Positions 6,664 to 9,143 of a stretch of 9,143 nucleotides of DNA are shown one piece after another. The stretch comes from Pseudomonadota bacterium (GTDB taxonomy: Bacteria > Desulfobacterota > Desulfobulbia > Desulfobulbales > DAOVYS01). The DNA is taken from contig DAOVYS010000093.1 in NCBI GenBank assembly GCA_030635485.1, positions 1-9,143 on the forward strand. Direction: 5' to 3'. Under the pieces are notes generated by a model, which did not search any database, was not told the origin of the DNA, and worked only from the letters and a program-made list of their open reading frames with translations. Position 1 is the stretch's first letter. Every line of letters begins with the position of its first letter. A program made the position numbers and the translations under genes.

Positions 6664-7821
6664 TTATTCATGATGATTAAAGACCTTAAAGCCTTCTGTC
6701 TCACATAAGGCATCCTTCTGGGCCTCTTCCAGATCTGAACAAACCATTTCTTTTACAAGTTCTTCAAAGGTGATTTTGGGTTCCCAGCCAAGTCTGTTTT
6801 TTGCGTTTGACGGATCTCCGAGAAGGGTTTCCACCTCTGTCGGCCTGAAGTAGCGTGAGTCGACCCGTACGATAACATCACCCGGTTTCGGGCTTGAGGA
6901 ATGTGGACTAAGTTGTCTCCGTTTTTCACATAATCCCGAACCCTCAGACCTCACTTTTTTAATAATTCCTCTTTCTTGGACACCGGTTCCTTCCCAGCGC
7001 AAAGTAATTCCAATCACGTTTGCGGCATGGTCAACAAATTCTCTTACCGAGTGCTGTTCGCCCGTGGCGATCACGAAATCTTCAGGCTTTTCCTGCTGGA
7101 GCATCAGCCATTGCATTTCCACATAGTCTTTTGCATGGCCCCAGTCCCTTTTCGCATCCATATTGCCGAGAAACAGACAATCCTGCAGACCGAGAACAAT
7201 TCTGGCCAAGGCTCTGGTAATTTTCCTGGTCACAAAGGTCTCTCCACGGACCGGGGACTCGTGGTTGAAGAGGATGCCGTTACAGGCATAAATGTTGTAT
7301 GCCTCACGGTAGTTGACCACAATCCAATAACTATACAGTTTTGCAACCGCATATGGTGACCGTGGGTAGAATGGCGTTTTTTCCGTTTGCGGTATCTCCT
7401 GAACCTTGCCGAAAAGCTCGGAAGTTGATGCCTGGTAGAATTTTGTTTTATCAGTAAGACCGAGAATGCGAATCGCCTCAAGAAGACGTAGAGTGCCAAG
7501 GGCGTCTGAATTTGCGGTGTACACCGGCTCTTCAAAGGAAACAGCGACATGAGACTGGGCGGCAAGGTTGTAGATCTCATCAGGCTGTACCTGCTGAATA
7601 ATATGGATAAGGCTTGAAGAATCAGTCATATCTCCATGATGGAGAATAAAGTTACGTCTTTTTTCATGCGGGTCCTGATAAAGATGGTCGATACGATCGG
7701 TATTGAATAAAGAAGTTCTACGCTTCAGGCCATGGACCTCATAACCTTTTTCTATGAGAAATTCCGACAGATAAGCGCCATCCTGCCCGGTAACCCCGGT
7801 TATTAATGCTTTTTTTGTCAT
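6664..7821 (-). CDS. gmd: GDP-mannose 4,6-dehydratase with an extra loop
   Basis: This 385-aa short-chain dehydratase converts GDP-D-mannose to GDP-4-keto-6-deoxy-D-mannose, the precursor of GDP-fucose, GDP-rhamnose and related sugars for surface polysaccharide. The NAD(P)-binding motif is TGVTGQDG (8-15). Catalytic Thr133 and Glu135 (in STSELFG) and Tyr157-x3-Lys161 fall at the same numbers as in E. coli Gmd. The conserved RYFRPTEVETLLGDP lies near residues 323-337. Between GIIKKV (285-290) and GDVIVRVD (314-321) lies a Ser/Pro/Arg-rich segment (about 291-313) that looks inserted; the protein is longer than the usual 345-375 aa. Start: AAGGAA lies about 6 nt before the ATG. No fcl/wcaG or rmd partner adjoins it; the gene stands alone between repeat-rich gaps. 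Confidence 0.95.
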   Translation of the reverse strand: MTKKALITGVTGQDGAYLSEFLIEKGYEVHGLKRRTSLFNTDRIDHLYQDPHEKRRNFILHHGDMTDSSSLIHIIQQVQPDEIYNLAAQSHVAVSFEEPVYTANSDALGTLRLLEAIRILGLTDKTKFYQASTSELFGKVQEIPQTEKTPFYPRSPYAVAKLYSYWIVVNYREAYNIYACNGILFNHESPVRGETFVTRKITRALARIVLGLQDCLFLGNMDAKRDWGHAKDYVEMQWLMLQQEKPEDFVIATGEQHSVREFVDHAANVIGITLRWEGTGVQERGIIKKVRSEGSGLCEKRRQLSPHSSSPKPGDVIVRVDSRYFRPTEVETLLGDPSNAKNRLGWEPKITFEELVKEMVCSDLEEAQKDALCETEGFKVFNHHE

Positions 7822-7848
7822 ATCAATTCCTTACACAACTTTCCGATT

Positions 7849-7872
7849 TGTAAATATTCTGTTGAATTTACA
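7849..7872. promoter_or_regulatory. Inverted repeat upstream of gmd, possible operator
   Basis: TGTAAAT (7849-7855) and ATTTACA (7866-7872) form a perfect 7-bp inverted repeat with a 10-bp spacer, 28 bp before the gmd start codon. Spacing near two helical turns would suit a dimeric regulator. AT-rich 7-mers can arise by chance, so this is only a candidate. Confidence 0.3.
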
Positions 7873-8017
7873 GATGGTTACAATACTCAACGCCTGTGGC
7901 AATATTTTTACGGTCAGCGTTCTGTGTTCAGCCATCAGATCTCAGCCTTTCAGGTGTTTATAGCGTATTTTCGTCTCACTCTCAATCCTAAAAAAAAGGT
8001 GGATATTCAGACACCCG

Positions 8018-8076
8018 ACCTACATAAAAACAACGTCTTATGTAGGTAGGGTTAGGCCGATAGGCCGTAACCCGAC
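8018..8076. repeat. Two adjoining hairpins of an intergenic repeat cluster
   Basis: ACCTACATAA (8018-8027) pairs perfectly with TTATGTAGGT (8038-8047) around a 10-nt loop. Immediately after, GGGTTAGGCC (8049-8058) pairs with GGCCGTAACCC (8063-8073) around GATA with one bulged G. In an alternative fold, CGTAACCCGAC (8066-8076) pairs perfectly over 11 bp with GTCGGGTTACG (8095-8105) in the next repeat. Repeat nature is inferred from the shared GTCGGGTTA theme with 6160-6185. Confidence 0.65.
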
Positions 8077-8089
8077 GCTTTCAACCTGG

Positions 8090-8116
8090 TTTTTGTCGGG
8101 TTACGCTTCGCTAACC
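8090..8116. repeat. Dispersed palindromic repeat, copy B
   Basis: This is an exact 27-bp match to 6155-6181. The right arm is truncated after TAACC, so only GGTTA/TAACC and the inner GC/GC pairs around TTC remain in this hairpin. It can instead pair its left arm with 8066-8076, which supplies the missing complement. Confidence 0.8.
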
Positions 8117-8120
8117 ACGG

Positions 8121-8145
8121 AAAAGGGCGGGTTTGGAACCCGCCC
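8121..8145 (-). terminator. GC-rich hairpin with T4, possible terminator of the regulator gene
   Basis: On the minus strand GGGCGGGTT (8145-8137) pairs perfectly with AACCCGCCC (8133-8125) around a 3-nt loop, followed by TTTT (8124-8121). It lies about 114 nt after the regulator stop codon. The stem is strong but the T-run short, and the sequence also looks like a dispersed palindromic repeat, so it may be a repeat used as a terminator. Confidence 0.5.
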
Positions 8146-8258
8146 CTACAATTGATTTTATTAGGGAAAGGGTTGGCCGAATATTTACGATTGGTTGGAT
8201 GTAACTAGTCAGAGATATTCAGGCCGAAGGTTGAAGTATAGTTACGGTTAAATTCAAA

Positions 8259-8918
8259 TTAATTTGAGGCCTGCTCCTGCAGCTTGAGGATGAGTTCCGA
8301 TCTGGAGCGGCACGAGAGTTTTTTCATGACATTTGCAACATGAACCCGGATGGTTTTAGGGCTTATGCACAAATCCGCAGCCATTTCGTCGGTCGATCGA
8401 CCCTGCATAACATGGTTGCAGATTTCCTGCTCTCTGGGCGTGAGCATGAACGGCGACTTGTTGTTCATGTCCGTCCCGACAATAAAACAATTCACGAAAT
8501 CCGTGGTAATACCGGGACTAAAGTAGGCACGGCCGGTTGCAGTCGTCATAATCGCCTGCTTAAGTTCTTTTGCCGAGTCCGATTTAAGCACATATCCCCG
8601 GCAGCCGACCTTAAAAGCCTGATACACGTAATTTGGATTATCGTGCATGCTGAGTATCAATATTTCCGTCATGGGAACCATTTCGCGAATCCTTGGAGCC
8701 GCTTCAAGGCCGCTCATTCCATCCATGGAGATATCCAAAATCACGACATCCGGCCGAAGCCGTTCTACAAGGTTGATACCTTCTCTGGCTGATCCCGCTT
8801 TGCCGACAACCTCAATTTCCGGGCAAGCGGCAAGAAGAGATTCCAAACTTTGCCGAAAAAGCAGGTGATCATCCACCAGGACTATCTTGACCGATTCTTT
8901 TAATGTGGTATCAGGCAT
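8259..8918 (-). CDS. NarL/FixJ-family response regulator (REC plus LuxR-type HTH)
   Basis: This 219-aa cytoplasmic two-component regulator has an N-terminal receiver domain (about 10-125) with acidic pair D16-D17, phospho-acceptor Asp62 (VVILDIS), Ser90 and Lys112. A linker follows, then a C-terminal LuxR/GerE DNA-binding domain (about 157-215) starting LTPREQEI, with recognition-helix region SPKTIRVHVANVMKKL. Phosphorylation by a sensor kinase is expected to switch DNA binding; no kinase gene is in the window, so its signal and targets are unknown. The ATG at 8918 is preceded by AGGGGA about 5 nt upstream. The gene appears monocistronic at its 3' end. Two tandem palindromes lie 86-126 bp upstream and could be its own binding sites. 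Family assignment is firm; a specific gene name is not justified. Confidence 0.95.
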   Translation of the reverse strand: MPDTTLKESVKIVLVDDHLLFRQSLESLLAACPEIEVVGKAGSAREGINLVERLRPDVVILDISMDGMSGLEAAPRIREMVPMTEILILSMHDNPNYVYQAFKVGCRGYVLKSDSAKELKQAIMTTATGRAYFSPGITTDFVNCFIVGTDMNNKSPFMLTPREQEICNHVMQGRSTDEMAADLCISPKTIRVHVANVMKKLSCRSRSELILKLQEQASN

Positions 8919-9003
8919 GGAATTCCCCTGGATAAAATTATGATGAATAAAATGAACCGTCCAGCTTTAATTTCTCGATACCCTAAATAAAAAAATAAGT
9001 AAA

Positions 9004-9044
9004 TAAGTACTAGTACTTACAAATAGGTAAGTACTAGTACTTAC
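9004..9044. promoter_or_regulatory. Two tandem palindromes, candidate double operator or large hairpin
   Basis: TAAGTACTAGTACTTAC occurs at 9004-9020 and again at 9028-9044. The right copy sits within an 18-bp perfect palindrome (9027-9044); the left is a 16-bp palindrome (9004-9019). Centres are 24 bp apart. Together they also form a 17-bp perfect inverted repeat (9004-9020 with 9027-9043) around a 6-nt loop. They lie upstream of the response regulator and could bind that protein or another dimeric regulator. Alternatively, on the minus strand the hairpin is followed by T-rich sequence and could act as a weak terminator. Confidence 0.55.
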
Positions 9045-9084
9045 ACGAAACGAAATTGTTCTTTATAATCAATAAATTATGCAA

Positions 9085-9138
9085 TTATTTTTTTGGCAAA
9101 AAAAAGGAAATTTTTTTTAAAAAAAACATCATTTTTTT
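9085..9138. other. Dense alternating T- and A-tracts at the window edge
   Basis: Runs are T7 (9088-9094), A8 (9098-9105), T8 (9111-9118), A8 (9119-9126) and T7 (9132-9138), with only a few G or C between. T8A8 is itself a 16-bp palindrome. Such DNA is stiff or bent and may act in an upstream promoter region or as a nucleoid-protein site. No ORF is seen, and what lies to the right is outside the window. Confidence 0.5.
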
Positions 9139-9143
9139 GCAGA

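Larger units (their letters stand above)
7822..8258. other. Gene-free gap (437 bp) rich in inverted repeats
   Basis: No credible ORF or RNA gene is seen. From left to right it holds the gmd Shine-Dalgarno, an inverted repeat at 7849-7872, about 145 bp with no clear signal, then a cluster of hairpins (8018-8145). Last come a bulged inverted repeat with arms at 8175-8184 and 8215-8225, and a palindrome (8254-8267) spanning the stop codon of the regulator. No convincing promoter for gmd was found. Confidence 0.7.

Overview
The window (about 48% GC by eye) reads as bacterial chromosome. The protein styles, and a tig-clpP-clpX-lon cluster next to short dispersed hairpin repeats, fit a Desulfobacterota-type (former Deltaproteobacteria) genome. 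That placement is inference and I cannot name a species. Every gene I can support lies on the minus strand, so transcription runs right to left; only one terminator, at the left edge, serves the plus strand.

Right to left. (1) 8919-9143 is very AT-rich and holds two near-identical palindromes 24 bp apart, just upstream of a NarL/FixJ-type response regulator gene (8259-8918). (2) 7822-8258 has no gene but is packed with inverted repeats; one GC-rich hairpin followed by T4 may terminate the regulator transcript. (3) gmd (6664-7821) encodes GDP-mannose 4,6-dehydratase with a full catalytic set and an apparent extra low-complexity segment near residues 291-313. (4) A tRNA-Leu(UAG) gene (6373-6459) has a recognisable sigma70-type promoter. 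(5) 6155-6328 is a run of five small hairpins, including a 27-bp sequence repeated exactly at 8090-8116. (6) tig, clpP, clpX and lon (6089 down to 408) form a tight proteostasis operon: tig/clpP overlap by ATGA, clpP/clpX are 2 bp apart, and clpX/lon are separated by a spacer with three copies of a heptamer. (7) tRNA-Val(UAC) and tRNA-Asp(GUC) follow lon under their own promoter, closed by a strong minus-strand terminator at 102-136, which converges with the plus-strand terminator at 1-38.

How they work together: trigger factor meets nascent chains at the ribosome, ClpXP and Lon degrade unfolded or regulated proteins, and the three tRNAs supply translation. Gmd makes GDP-4-keto-6-deoxymannose for surface polysaccharides; its usual partner (GDP-fucose synthase or a GDP-rhamnose reductase) is not in the window. 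The regulator has no kinase gene here. I did not find a clearly new multi-gene system. The most unusual signals are non-coding: the paired palindromes upstream of the regulator, the hairpin-repeat islands, and the insertion in gmd.
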